From assembly GCA_014238335.1 (NCBI GenBank), contig JABABI010000003.1, forward strand, positions 93,808 through 157,807: DNA of 64,000 nt. Direction: 5' to 3'. Shown one piece after another: positions 8,633 to 18,469 of this stretch (position 1 is the stretch's first letter; each line of letters begins with the position of its first letter). The translations under genes and the position numbers were made by a program. Source of the stretch: Fuerstiella sp. GTDB lineage: Bacteria > Planctomycetota > Planctomycetia > Planctomycetales > Planctomycetaceae. The notes beneath the pieces are model-generated. The model was not told where the DNA came from. It saw nothing but the letters and a program-made list of their open reading frames with translations, and ran no database searches.

Positions 8633-10021
8633 ATGAGACATCTAGCCCTTGCTTTAACCGTCGCAGGCCTGTTGCAGTCGTCGGCTGAACTGCAAGGCGG
8701 TGAAGGTCTGTGCGTCACAACGTTTTCTGCCGACATCACACCCCCGCTTGGTCAGCCCGTCGGACTCGGATTTATTCCGGTCCTGAATACGGCCGAACAT
8801 CCTCTGCTGGCGCGTGGAATACTGCTGCAGGACGCCGGCACATCCTGCGTCATCTGCACCCTGGACTGGATGGAAGTCCACAACGAGTCGTATGACTTTC
8901 TACGTCAGCAGATCGGTGAAGCCGCTGGTGTTCCTGCGGCGTACGTAGCATTACACTGCCTTCATCAGCACACCGCACCTGCAATTTCGACCGCCGCCCA
9001 ACGACTGCAGCTTTCGGCAACTGATCCGCGACGAATCGCATCGGCCGAGTATCTGCTTGACGTTTCCAGAAAAATCGGCGCGGCCATCCAGAAGAGCCAG
9101 CAGAGCTGGCAGAAAGTGACCTGCATCGGGACGGGCAAAGCCAGGGTCGAACGTGTCGCTTCTAATCGTCGGATCGCACTCGCAGATGGTTCGATTCAGG
9201 GGCGTGGCAGCAATACAGGATCGTCTCCACAACTTCGTGAACTGGAAGAAGGGTTGATTGACCCGTGGGTTCGCACAATATCTCTGGAGAACACTGACGG
9301 TGCCATTGTGCAAATGCACTATTATGCATCTCACCCTCAAAGCTTCTACGGTGATGGCCGTGCGAGTTATGACGTGCCAGGCATGATCCGGGCACAGCTG
9401 GAACGAACCGGCACCGTATTTCAGTTATATGTAACCGGTTGCGGTGGTGACGTGGCTTTCGGCAAGTACAACGATGGCTCGCGCAGGACACGGCTTCAAC
9501 TAGCCGCGCGACTGCGGGCTGGGATTGAAAGCAGCATCGCGGGTCTGCAGCAGCATTCGGTGGAACCGATGGAGTGGTCGACTGAACGAGTCCGTTTGCC
9601 GTTCCGCAACGACGACAAATTTTCGGCAATGCACAATCGTCGAATTCTTGACGACCCGCAGTCCAGTGAATCACAACGCCGCAAGGCAGCCATCTGCCTT
9701 GCCTGGATCGAACGATGCGACTCCGATCACCCGGTCGAATTAAGCTGCCTGTCCATCGGTCGCGTGAAGATGCTTCATCTGCCAGGTGAGCCGTTTGTGC
9801 AGTATCAACTGGCGGCCCAACAGATGCAGCTGGACCGATTCGTGTGTGTGGCCGGCTACGGCGACTGCGGCATGGGTTATATTGGCGGAGACCGTATTTT
9901 CACGGACCGCGGAGGGTATGAACAGACCTATTCCTTTGCGGGGCCCTGTGAGAAGTTGTTTTCAGCGGCCATTCACAAACTGCTGACAGATTCGTCGCCA
10001 GCGGAATCCGGCCGAAAATGA
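8633..10021 (+). CDS. Neutral/alkaline ceramidase-like exported hydrolase
   Basis: The start is ATG 8633, giving 462 residues with a signal peptide (MRHLALALTVAGLLQSSAEL). The frame is open upstream, but that extension runs through the palindromic repeat and lacks coding character. The N-terminal motif FSADITPPLGQPVGLGF matches the neutral ceramidase N-terminal domain, and HCLHQHTAP fits the family's zinc-site His cluster. HPQSFYGDG and VTGCGGDVAFGKYNDG follow. Neutral ceramidases hydrolyse the N-acyl bond of ceramides; planctomycete members are numerous and their substrates are untested. The protein is shorter than characterised ceramidases (about 650-750 aa), which fits the N-terminal catalytic domain alone. 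Confidence 0.82.
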   Translation: MRHLALALTVAGLLQSSAELQGGEGLCVTTFSADITPPLGQPVGLGFIPVLNTAEHPLLARGILLQDAGTSCVICTLDWMEVHNESYDFLRQQIGEAAGVPAAYVALHCLHQHTAPAISTAAQRLQLSATDPRRIASAEYLLDVSRKIGAAIQKSQQSWQKVTCIGTGKARVERVASNRRIALADGSIQGRGSNTGSSPQLRELEEGLIDPWVRTISLENTDGAIVQMHYYASHPQSFYGDGRASYDVPGMIRAQLERTGTVFQLYVTGCGGDVAFGKYNDGSRRTRLQLAARLRAGIESSIAGLQQHSVEPMEWSTERVRLPFRNDDKFSAMHNRRILDDPQSSESQRRKAAICLAWIERCDSDHPVELSCLSIGRVKMLHLPGEPFVQYQLAAQQMQLDRFVCVAGYGDCGMGYIGGDRIFTDRGGYEQTYSFAGPCEKLFSAAIHKLLTDSSPAESGRK

Positions 10022-10072
10022 CTGCCGACACCGGGGCACAATAGCCGGTCCATCTGATACGGGAAAAGCAGG

Positions 10073-11665
10073 ATGACAATTCGGGAAGTATTCTTATCGG
10101 TGATCGCCTTTACGTTCGCATGTGCCCCGGGTGTTGGTCGTGCAGCAGTCGAATTGCCGCACTACACCGTCAATCGTGCGGACGACAAGATGCGGGTCGA
10201 CGGGCGACTTGACGAGTTGGCGTGGCGGAACGCAGCAACATTCGAGAACTTCACATTCCCCTGGTGGAAAAATGGTAAGCAGGAGCAGACCATCGCCCGC
10301 ATGCTGTGGGATGACCAGTTTATGTATATTGCGTATGAGTGCAGCGACGCCTGGATCTCGGCCGTTCAGACAGTGCAGGACAGCCGCGTCTATCAGGATG
10401 ACTGTGTCGAACTGTTCACTGCGCCCAACCCGAAACGTCCGCTGAATTACTTCAATTTTGAGATGAATGTGAATGGCGCGATACTCGATCAGCATCATCC
10501 GGACGGGCCGGGCAAAGTGAACGGGGCCAACTGGAACACGCAGGGACTCCTGATTGCGACGACCGTCGACGGAACGCTTAACGATGACACTGACGTGGAC
10601 CGGGGCTGGATTCTGGAAGTTGCCATTCCTTTCATTAACTTCACGCCAGTCACCGGGCAACAATGTCCGCACGATGGTGACATCTGGCATCTGAATCTGA
10701 ACCGTCTGGGCGGAACGACCAATGCTCAGCACAGCCAATGGTCACCCGGCACCACGGCAAAACCTGCTTTTCACGCGCCCGATACATTCGGGCGAGTGAC
10801 GTTTTCCAGTTTAACGACCAGCGAGCAGGCACTGATGCTCGCGGCGGTCGACTATCAGCCAGTGCCCGGATTTCTGAAACTCCCGGACGATATTACGCTG
10901 GGCGCCTGCTCAGCGGTGGCCGTGAACAGCAAGGGCAAGCTGTATGTGTTTCACCGCGGACCTCAACCCATTCTGTGTTTCGATGCTGCTGGCGAGTTTC
11001 TGCGATCGTGGGGAGATGACATGATTGGCACCGCTCACGGCCTGCGTGTCGACCCCAACGACAATGTCTGGGTCACGGACATCAAACATCACCTGGTCTT
11101 CAAGTTCAGCGAAACCGGTAAGCTGCTGATGGCTCTCGGAACCAGCGACCGCCCGGGAACCGGCCGTGAGCAATTTAACAAACCGACGGACGTGGCGTTT
11201 GGTCTGGACGGCGAGATCTTTGTGTCCGACGGCTACGGAAATAGTCGGGTCGCAAAATTCGATCGCCACGGAAAATTCCTGTCCAAGTGGGGCACCGCCG
11301 GCGATCAGCCAGGTGAGTTTGATCTGCCGCACTCGATCGTCGTCGATGCCAGACATCGCGTGCTGGTTGGCGACCGTGAGAACAATCGAATACAGGTGTT
11401 TGACCAGGACGGTCGCCACCTCGCGACATGGAATGGATTTGCCCCCTACGGAATCGCCATTGACTCGTCGCAGCACGTTTTCATCGCTGATGGCCGCGCC
11501 AATCAGATACTCCGCCTGAACCACAGGGGGCAGGTGGTGAAGACTCGGGGCCTTGCAGCTGGACAGTTTGCTTTGCCCCACATGCTCGCGGTCGACGGGA
11601 ACGGTAACCTGTATGTGGCGGAAGTTGGTGGCCGCCGCGTTCAGAAGTTTCGTCCACTGAAGTAA
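10073..11665 (+). CDS. Secreted CBM9-like domain plus NHL-repeat beta-propeller
   Basis: This 530-residue protein opens with a signal peptide ending near GVGRA. Residues about 30-240 resemble the CBM9/DOMON-like carbohydrate-binding module (DGRLDELAWRNAATFENF, RMLWDDQFMYIAYECSD, DDCVELFTAPNP, ILEVAIPFINF). Residues about 265-525 form NHL repeats, for example KLYVFHRGPQPILCFD, GEIFVSDGYGNSRVAKFDRH, VLVGDRENNRIQVFDQDGRH and NLYVAEVGGRRVQKF. This pairing suggests a surface or periplasmic binding protein. The propeller resembles peptidyl-alpha-hydroxyglycine lyase folds, but catalysis is not supported. It begins 51 bp after the ceramidase-like gene in the same direction, so the two are probably co-transcribed. 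Confidence 0.85.
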   Translation: MTIREVFLSVIAFTFACAPGVGRAAVELPHYTVNRADDKMRVDGRLDELAWRNAATFENFTFPWWKNGKQEQTIARMLWDDQFMYIAYECSDAWISAVQTVQDSRVYQDDCVELFTAPNPKRPLNYFNFEMNVNGAILDQHHPDGPGKVNGANWNTQGLLIATTVDGTLNDDTDVDRGWILEVAIPFINFTPVTGQQCPHDGDIWHLNLNRLGGTTNAQHSQWSPGTTAKPAFHAPDTFGRVTFSSLTTSEQALMLAAVDYQPVPGFLKLPDDITLGACSAVAVNSKGKLYVFHRGPQPILCFDAAGEFLRSWGDDMIGTAHGLRVDPNDNVWVTDIKHHLVFKFSETGKLLMALGTSDRPGTGREQFNKPTDVAFGLDGEIFVSDGYGNSRVAKFDRHGKFLSKWGTAGDQPGEFDLPHSIVVDARHRVLVGDRENNRIQVFDQDGRHLATWNGFAPYGIAIDSSQHVFIADGRANQILRLNHRGQVVKTRGLAAGQFALPHMLAVDGNGNLYVAEVGGRRVQKFRPLK

Positions 11666-11743
11666 GACTGCAGAGAAGATGAACCGGAGTACAATTGCAA
11701 TTTACTGTGTTGGTCGAACGAATTTCTGATTGCTGCACGATCC

Positions 11744-12133
11744 ATGCCTGCTAAAAATCCTCCTGATTCTGATTCGCTGCGCGTTCGTGAACTGGGAAAG
11801 GTGACGGTCTTCTATATTCCGTCGCATAAGCTCGACGACCCACGTTTTTTTGACGGAAACCAGACAGCCAGAACCGCCATTCACGAATTTCTAATGCACC
11901 GCTACCGTGCGTACACTCAGTCGCCCACGCCGGTCAAGGGATACTGGGTGGATCTGCACGGGCAACTGGCTCATGATGTCATGGAGCGATTTGAGGTATC
12001 GTTCGGCAGCGAATCGGGCTTCGATCGATTGATCGATTTTTTGATCGAACAGTGCCACTGCCTGGACGAGGATGCGATCTATGTGACTCGCGGCGAACGC
12101 AGTTTTCTGGTGCAGCGCAAACCCAGAGTATGA
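11744..12133 (+). CDS. Small conserved-looking protein of unknown function
   Basis: A 129-residue cytoplasmic protein without signal peptide or membrane segment. It is acidic and mixed alpha/beta in appearance, with the motif VKGYWVDLHGQLAHDVMERFEVSF in its centre and VTRGERSFLVQRKP at the end. No family is recognised. It is accepted as a gene because the frame is open over a compact length, codon use matches the neighbours, and it fits neatly between the NHL protein and the pectate lyase. A longer overlapping frame for the next gene starts inside it, but that extension is spurious. Confidence 0.65.
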   Translation: MPAKNPPDSDSLRVRELGKVTVFYIPSHKLDDPRFFDGNQTARTAIHEFLMHRYRAYTQSPTPVKGYWVDLHGQLAHDVMERFEVSFGSESGFDRLIDFLIEQCHCLDEDAIYVTRGERSFLVQRKPRV

Positions 12134-12276
12134 GACGACATTTGTGTCCGTTAAATTCTGCCCACCAGCAGAACGGTGAATTCAGGGCGTCGTTTTGCAG
12201 CGACTCGGAATTTGAGTACATTGGCAGCCGCAGTGCGGGGGCCATCACTGGGCGTGGAACAGGGAGAAAACTGATA

Positions 12277-13776
12277 ATGCTGCATTCCGAGCGACTGTCT
12301 CAAACGTGTCCGGGTTACGATCAGAAGCCCGGGCGACAGTGCTATACCCGCTACATCCGTTCACTCATCGTTGTTGCTTATGTGCTGCTGACCTCAATCC
12401 AGCCGACAAAGGCACAACCGTTCACCCAGGCTGATGGTCGCACGACCCTGGCTAAGGTCGTAAATTTCTACCGAACGCAGGTTGGCTATGAGGGAGCTTA
12501 CCTGTGGCGTTATGCCGCTGACCTGACAGCTCAGGAAGGGGAAGGCATGGCCACCCGGACGAGTGGATGGACGCAACCTCCGGGCACGCCCACGGTTGGA
12601 GAAGCATACCTGAACGCATGGCGACTTAGCGGTGACAGCGGCTGCCTGGATGCTGCCATTGAAGCCGCCCGCGCGCTGGTGCGAGCGCAACTGGTGTCCG
12701 GCGGATGGAGTTCTCATTTTGACCTGGGAACACCAGGACGAAAAAAGTATGCGTATCGCACGGATGGTGAGCAGCGTGGAAAGAACAATCTATCCACATT
12801 CGATGACAACAAAAGCCAGTCTGCATTGACGTTGCTGATGCATGTCGACGAAGCGCTTGAATTCAGGGACCAGCCGATTCACGAAGCAGTGTCCTATGCG
12901 CTGGAAAACATGCTGAAGTCGCAGTATCCGAACGGTGCGTGGCCGCAGCAGTATTCAGAGCCTCCTGTGCATTCCGATTATCCGGTGCTGTCGGCGTCGT
13001 ATCCAGAGTCATGGCCTCGTACATATCCGAAGATCAAGTATATCGGACACTACACGCTTAACGACAACAACATGTCCCACATTGTGGACATGCTGTTTGA
13101 GGCTCATCGAATTTACGTTCGTGAAGATTGTTTTCAGTCCGCCGTGAAGACGGGAGAATTCTTTCTGTCCGCACAGATGCCCGAACCTCAGCCAGGCTGG
13201 GCGCAGCAGTATGATCTGCATATGCATCCGGTGTGGGCTCGTAAATTTGAACCCGCAGCCATTACCGGTGGCGAATCGCAGAGCGTCATGAAAAGCCTGG
13301 TGACGCTCTTTCGCTTTACAGGCGACCGTAAGTTCATTGCCGCTCTTCCCACGGCACTGGCATACTACCGGAGGTCGCTGCTGGCGGACGGTCGTTTGGC
13401 ACGGTTTTACGAGCTGAAAACGAATCGACCATTGTACTTTACGACAAAATACGAACTCACTTACAGTGACAGCGATATGCCGACGCATTACGGATTCAAG
13501 GTCTCCTCGAAACTGGATAGACTTGAACAGGACTACCGGAGGGCACTGTCTCAGGACGCTGCACAGCTGAAACCACGACATCGACATGTTACTCCCGTCA
13601 AGCGTTCGGACGGCCTGCAGAATAGAGCAAATACTGCCGGCCAGGCACTCGATGCCCGGGGAGCGTGGATCGAAACCGGGCGTATGCGACATCAGAATGA
13701 TTCACTGGAAGTCATCGAGATGCGAACGTTTGTCAGCAATCTGGAGATCCTTGCGCAGTTTGCAGGTGCACAGTAA
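12277..13776 (+). CDS. Pectate lyase, polysaccharide lyase family 10-like
   Basis: A 499-residue protein from ATG 12277, with AGGGAG at 12261-12266. An N-terminal hydrophobic segment (SLIVVAYVLLTSIQPTKAQ) is preceded by a long polar stretch, so export is likely, perhaps with the true start further in. The family pattern is clear: GWTQPPGTPTVGEAYLNAWR, ARALVRAQLVSGGWSSHFDL, NGAWPQQYSEP, TLNDNNMSHIVDMLFEAH and ARKFEPAAITGGESQS. The (alpha/alpha)3 toroid of PL10 cleaves polygalacturonate by beta-elimination. Pectin-active enzymes are common in planctomycetes living on algal or plant material. Confidence 0.85.
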   Translation: MLHSERLSQTCPGYDQKPGRQCYTRYIRSLIVVAYVLLTSIQPTKAQPFTQADGRTTLAKVVNFYRTQVGYEGAYLWRYAADLTAQEGEGMATRTSGWTQPPGTPTVGEAYLNAWRLSGDSGCLDAAIEAARALVRAQLVSGGWSSHFDLGTPGRKKYAYRTDGEQRGKNNLSTFDDNKSQSALTLLMHVDEALEFRDQPIHEAVSYALENMLKSQYPNGAWPQQYSEPPVHSDYPVLSASYPESWPRTYPKIKYIGHYTLNDNNMSHIVDMLFEAHRIYVREDCFQSAVKTGEFFLSAQMPEPQPGWAQQYDLHMHPVWARKFEPAAITGGESQSVMKSLVTLFRFTGDRKFIAALPTALAYYRRSLLADGRLARFYELKTNRPLYFTTKYELTYSDSDMPTHYGFKVSSKLDRLEQDYRRALSQDAAQLKPRHRHVTPVKRSDGLQNRANTAGQALDARGAWIETGRMRHQNDSLEVIEMRTFVSNLEILAQFAGAQ

Positions 13777-14119
13777 GACCAGCGTTCCGGGGACAGACAT
13801 CAAGCAATCACGCCGCGGAATCAGCGACAGGGGTCACGGGACAACGTCGCCAGCAGATTCTTCAGTGGCCGGACTGCTTTCGTCAGACCTGATCAGTTGT
13901 TCTGATCGCAACGACTGAATCAACCATATTGGGCCAAAACTCTTTTCCCAATCATTTCCAGCGGTACAGAATCACGCTGGTAACGCAAAACGCTGACTTC
14001 CTCTCTGGAGTTAAGTTTCCGACTGAGGTTATCATGGGCGGATGAATTTGGGATGGTTCCCAGCTCTCAGCGTCTCTTTGTCTGCAATCTCCGTCGGGCG
14101 ATCGCGAAAGCCGTCAATC
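13777..14119. other. Intergenic region, no gene seen
   Basis: This stretch lies between the pectate lyase and the PQQ/PDZ gene. Short frames here lack coding composition. It presumably carries the promoter of the downstream gene; no convincing -35/-10 pair, terminator or RNA gene was found. Confidence 0.45.
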
Positions 14120-15898
14120 ATGAATCGAATCCGAGTCGTTTCACTGACTTTCCTGTTGTGCCTGTCTGCGGTCAACTGTCCGGCCCAGGACCTGCTGTCT
14201 ACTGATGCTCTGCAAAGCCTTGGGCTTGAGGTTCGCTGGAACAGCCAGGCGGTACTGAATGTACGCCGGGATATCGTCACTTATGTCACGAACGACGAAG
14301 AGATCCTGTACGTTCAGTCATCGGCGGGTATTCTGACGGCCATCAACGCAGAGAACGGGCGAAGGCTCTGGACCGCTCAGGTCGGACGCACGGACGAAGC
14401 GACATTATCAGTGGTGTCAAACAGCGACCTTGTACTGGTACTCGCCGGTCCATCGGTTTACGGATACAACAAGTTCACGGGGACTCAGCTGTTGCAGTTT
14501 CGACTGCCGGAGCAGCCGGCGGCCGGACCGGCATTGACTGAGAAAGCGGTCTTTATTCCGCTGCATGGAGGAGCCGTTTATGCATATTCCATCAGTGTCC
14601 TGGAATATCTGTTTCGGTACGGAACACTGCCCGAAGACGTTGCGATTCCTCACATGTGGCGATTTATTTGTGGTGAAGAAATCGTTCATTCTCCTGTGGT
14701 CGGTGAACAGGCGATTGCGTTTGTCTCTGAAAAGGGCAACGTGTTTACAGTCAACAGCGGAGGAATTGAAAAAGGACGGGCGCGGTATCAGTTGCTGCTG
14801 AACACGCCGGCGTCCGCTCCTTTGGCCATTGCCGACAATGCCACGTCATCAAGCGTTTTGATGCTGAGTGATGACAACCTGGCTTTCAGCATAGACCTGA
14901 TCACCGGCAAGACAGAATGGACGTACCCTCTTGGTCGCCCGATGACGAATGGGCCGATTATTGTCGGCGACAGCGTCTACGTCGTGACAGAAGACGGGAC
15001 GCTCACGAACATCTCACGTGACGAATTCGACGGACGGCCTGTCGAAATACCGCAGTATCGCGCACCGATGCACATCGGTGCGGGCATGCAGGAAGTTGAA
15101 ATCGATGCACAGCTTCAGGCTGACCTCAACCTGGCCGGGTCGCAGGGTATTCTGGTGACCGAAGTCACGCAGGACTCGCCCGCGGCTGCGGCCGGACTGC
15201 AGACGGGCGACATCATCGTCCGGATCGATGAGATCACCGTCACCACTGTCGAAGAAGCTCAGTCAGGAATTGTGGAACTACCGTTCCGGGTCGAGCGTCC
15301 TGTCGAAGTCGTTCGCGGCAAAACTCTGGAGAAATTAGAACTGAAGATTGGCGCGACAGAGTGGGATGTAAAGGGTATTCGTAGCCTGACGTCGGTCGGC
15401 CGTTTTGGGATTTACGGCATCGACCAGGCAAATCGACTGGTAGGGTTCAATAAACACGACTCACGAATAATCGGCCGACTTCCCGTGAGTGATTATCAGG
15501 TGCATCACCACAACTCTCTGACAGACCAGATTTATCTCGTGTCGAAGTCCGGTGATGTTCTGTGCCTGAGAGAAATTGGACCAATGGTTCGGATGCCTCA
15601 GCTGACTTCAGTGAGCCGAATGGCGAAAATCATCCGCGTGAACGTGCGCATCGGTGATCCCGTCGATGCTGCTGGAACGGTCCTGTGTGAAGTGGAACTT
15701 CCTGATGGGTCCACTCAACCGATCACCATTGATACGCCGGGCGTGATTCGGGAGATCTTCGTCAGAGCCGGCCAGGCCGTGACCGTCGACGCACCGCTGG
15801 CGCGGATTGATGACGACAACTTTCCGATTTACCACCAGCGTCCCGAACAGCGACCTGTGGACGTTGAACTTGACGACGGCGGCACCGACGGCGAGTGA
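14120..15898 (+). CDS. Exported protein joining a PQQ-type propeller, PDZ domain and lipoyl-like C-terminus
   Basis: A 592-residue protein from ATG 14120 with a signal peptide (MNRIRVVSLTFLLCLSAVNC). Residues about 45-310 have pyrrolo-quinoline-quinone-type propeller blades (GILTAINAENGRRLWTAQVG, DLITGKTEWTYPLGRPM). Residues about 330-430 form a PDZ domain (GSQGILVTEVTQDSPAAAAG, GDIIVRIDEITV). After another propeller-like stretch, the last 80 residues (KIIRVNVRIGDPVDAAGTVL, PGVIREIFVRAGQAVTVDAP) resemble a biotinyl/lipoyl-type barrel-sandwich hybrid, but lack a modifiable Lys in the usual MKM context. It is probably a periplasmic scaffold or quality-control protein; no enzyme activity is evident. 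Confidence 0.75.
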   Translation: MNRIRVVSLTFLLCLSAVNCPAQDLLSTDALQSLGLEVRWNSQAVLNVRRDIVTYVTNDEEILYVQSSAGILTAINAENGRRLWTAQVGRTDEATLSVVSNSDLVLVLAGPSVYGYNKFTGTQLLQFRLPEQPAAGPALTEKAVFIPLHGGAVYAYSISVLEYLFRYGTLPEDVAIPHMWRFICGEEIVHSPVVGEQAIAFVSEKGNVFTVNSGGIEKGRARYQLLLNTPASAPLAIADNATSSSVLMLSDDNLAFSIDLITGKTEWTYPLGRPMTNGPIIVGDSVYVVTEDGTLTNISRDEFDGRPVEIPQYRAPMHIGAGMQEVEIDAQLQADLNLAGSQGILVTEVTQDSPAAAAGLQTGDIIVRIDEITVTTVEEAQSGIVELPFRVERPVEVVRGKTLEKLELKIGATEWDVKGIRSLTSVGRFGIYGIDQANRLVGFNKHDSRIIGRLPVSDYQVHHHNSLTDQIYLVSKSGDVLCLREIGPMVRMPQLTSVSRMAKIIRVNVRIGDPVDAAGTVLCEVELPDGSTQPITIDTPGVIREIFVRAGQAVTVDAPLARIDDDNFPIYHQRPEQRPVDVELDDGGTDGE

Positions 15899-15900
15899 TT

Positions 15901-15929
15901 TGCATCGGTTTCACCGAAAGATGGATGCA
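15901..15929. terminator. Hairpin between convergent genes
   Basis: TGCATC (15901-15906) and GATGCA (15924-15929) can pair, with an inner CGGT/ACCG stem. It sits in the short gap between two converging stop codons and could separate the transcripts, but there is no T-tract on either side, so intrinsic termination is doubtful. Confidence 0.25.
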
Positions 15930-15937
15930 GTTCGAAA

Positions 15938-18469
15938 TCAATGAATCCTCTCGCGCTTCTGCTGCAGAATCCGGCCCGCTTTGCCGAGACGTTCTCTTAG
16001 CTTCTCGAACTCTTCGTCGGGTTCAGGCGGGATGACGGCAATTTTTGCGTCAATGGCGCATTCAATGACGTCGGGCACAACCAGCTCTCCGGTCAGCAGT
16101 GCTGTGATCAGACTGTGCGTGCACACAACAGAGGCATTGGATTCGACAAGCAGTTGCTCCAACTCTTCGTCTTGCACTCCGGGCGGTAGTGATGTCACAC
16201 AGGCGGGGCACCCGGCAGCGCAGGGGCAATCATCGATAATCGTCCGGGCAAGTTGCAATGCTTCACTAAACACCTCAAAAATCTTTTCAGCGTACCCCAC
16301 GCCACCTTCGATGGTGTCGAACAGATACAAAGCACTCTTCCATTCACCAGGAGTGACCTCCGTCAACGACACATCGGTTTCGATGTTCTGTTCGTCACAA
16401 AGACACAGACTGGGAGCCGTACGTTTCAAGATGTAGGCCAGGCCGTACAACGCAGCACCGACATGGCGTTTGTCGCTGGCTTCGATGATTACTCGCCACG
16501 CAGCGGGCGGGTAAAGCGCGAATCCGGCCGTGTCATAAATAAATGGTGCCAGCGTAATCGGTCCGTAGCCGATGTTCTCCAGAGTGCGTTCGCGAATCTT
16601 CTTGTATAACTTCGGCTGGCGATTGACGTTGATGTAGCCGAAGTCAAGCCTGCCCCCTGCGGACGATGCAGACTGCCGTTCTGCCGAGTCCTCAGACACT
16701 GCCTGCCCTGCGATCTGCGACAACGCGTCATCGCCCGTCGGGATTTCGTGCTGCTCCAGCGATTCTGTGATGGTAACTCGGCTTTCCCAGACACATTCGG
16801 TGTAGTAGTCCACATCTACCAGATCCACGCGACAGAGCTTCTTTTCGAGATCCAGGTCCATTGACATATAACGGTTGCCGAGATGCTGATAGATGGCGTC
16901 TTTGTAGAGTTCTCCGCGCGCCCCAATGGGGTCAATTTCGCCAATGACTTCCGTGCCGCAGTAGATCTCTATGTTGTAATCCGTCATGCCACGAAGGTTG
17001 ACGCCTTTAGCCGGATAGTCACGCTGAGCGTAGCGGTAGTTGCCGTGGTATTCCTTCAGTGTGCCATCTTCCTTAAGGACTTCAAGAGCCGCTGGATAGG
17101 CCTGCTCGGGAAATGCCGGTTCAACGTCGCGCAACGGATGCTCGTGTGCCGCGCACGGCAGGTGCTGCAGCAGAATATATGGGTTGTCGGCATTCAGCCA
17201 TGCGCGTTCAATAGGGGCGCGCTGCAGATACTCCGGATGATTCACGAAGTACTGATCGATCGGCGTATCACGAGCTGCGTAGACTATCACGGCTCGCGAA
17301 CCGCGTCGGCCGACACGGCCAGCCTGCTGCCAAAAGCTGGCCATCGAACCCGGGTGACCTGACAGAATGCACAGGTCAAGGTCTCCGATATCGATACCAA
17401 GTTCCAGAGCATTGGTACTGATAATGGTCGTGACACGGCCTTCGGCCAAATCACGTTCCAGCTGACGGCGTTCGTTGGGCAGCAGACCGCCTCGATACGG
17501 TTTCACCTTCTTTTTCAGTTCCGGTCGCCCGTCCGTGACAGCTCGACACAGACGTTCGACCTGTTGGCGGGATCGGCAAAAGCAAATGGTTCGCACGCCC
17601 TGCTTTGTTGCTTCGCGGATCAGCGGAATGCTGACCGAGTTTGGTCCTTTGCGGTACAGGGCATGGCCGTGACTTTGCACAACCGGTGGATTGACAAGAT
17701 ACAGGTCTCGCTGAGGCCGAGGCGCACCGTCGCGGTTGATCACGTGAAACGGCCGCTGGAACAAAGCTTCGACGTGTTCCGTCGGGTTGCCGATCGTCGC
17801 CGACGAACAGACAAACGTCGGCATGCTGCCGTGCATCTCGCACGCCCGAACAAGTCGTCGCATAACGTTGGCAACATGAGAGCCGAACGCTCCGCGATAA
17901 GTATGAACTTCATCGACAACGATGTACTTCAGCCGCGACAGAAATGTTCGCCAGCGCCGGCTGTGGTTGGGCAGTATCCCGGCATGCAGCATGTCGGGAT
18001 TTGTGATCATAAAGTCAGCCTGCGACTGAATGCGATTGCGTTCTTCGCGCGGAGTGTCACCGTCAAAGGTGCCAAGCCGCATGTCCGCGCCTGCCGCCTG
18101 CAGCAGTCGACCCAGCGTTCCTTCCTGATCACGTGACAGAGCTTTTGTGGGATACAAAAGAGCAACACCAAACGGTGATTCGGCTGTGATATAATCGTGC
18201 AGAATCGGCAGCAGAAACGACAGCGTCTTGCCACTGGCCGTCTTTGAAACCAAAACGGTGTCCTGGCCACGGCGAATCGATTCAAACGCTTCGCTCTGGT
18301 GACTGTACAGTTGTGTGAGTCCACTGGTCTTCAGCCCATCAACCAGTCGCCGATCGAGAACCTGTGGAAAGTCTTCGAAGTCGCCGGTTGTTTTATCCAT
18401 CACGGTATGTGACGAAATCTGACCGGCGAAACGGCTTTCCAGAAAGTCGACAAAAGCTTCCATTCCCAT
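15938..18469 (-). CDS. DEAD/DEAH-box helicase with C-terminal zinc-binding MZB domain (MrfA/YprA-like)
   Basis: An 843-residue superfamily 2 helicase. Motif I is KTASGKT (about residues 76-82), motif II is VDEVH, and WQQAGRVGRRG is motif VI. The middle carries the winged and ratchet-like regions of the Lhr/YprA group, and the C-terminus has CPCAAGCPAC, a four-Cys zinc site of the MrfA-associated (MZB/DUF1998) domain. B. subtilis MrfA acts in repair of mitomycin-type crosslinks independently of UvrABC. It is transcribed towards the PQQ/PDZ gene with only 39 bp between the two stops. No MrfB-like nuclease gene lies next to it. Confidence 0.9.
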   Translation of the reverse strand: MGMEAFVDFLESRFAGQISSHTVMDKTTGDFEDFPQVLDRRLVDGLKTSGLTQLYSHQSEAFESIRRGQDTVLVSKTASGKTLSFLLPILHDYITAESPFGVALLYPTKALSRDQEGTLGRLLQAAGADMRLGTFDGDTPREERNRIQSQADFMITNPDMLHAGILPNHSRRWRTFLSRLKYIVVDEVHTYRGAFGSHVANVMRRLVRACEMHGSMPTFVCSSATIGNPTEHVEALFQRPFHVINRDGAPRPQRDLYLVNPPVVQSHGHALYRKGPNSVSIPLIREATKQGVRTICFCRSRQQVERLCRAVTDGRPELKKKVKPYRGGLLPNERRQLERDLAEGRVTTIISTNALELGIDIGDLDLCILSGHPGSMASFWQQAGRVGRRGSRAVIVYAARDTPIDQYFVNHPEYLQRAPIERAWLNADNPYILLQHLPCAAHEHPLRDVEPAFPEQAYPAALEVLKEDGTLKEYHGNYRYAQRDYPAKGVNLRGMTDYNIEIYCGTEVIGEIDPIGARGELYKDAIYQHLGNRYMSMDLDLEKKLCRVDLVDVDYYTECVWESRVTITESLEQHEIPTGDDALSQIAGQAVSEDSAERQSASSAGGRLDFGYINVNRQPKLYKKIRERTLENIGYGPITLAPFIYDTAGFALYPPAAWRVIIEASDKRHVGAALYGLAYILKRTAPSLCLCDEQNIETDVSLTEVTPGEWKSALYLFDTIEGGVGYAEKIFEVFSEALQLARTIIDDCPCAAGCPACVTSLPPGVQDEELEQLLVESNASVVCTHSLITALLTGELVVPDVIECAIDAKIAVIPPEPDEEFEKLRERLGKAGRILQQKRERIH

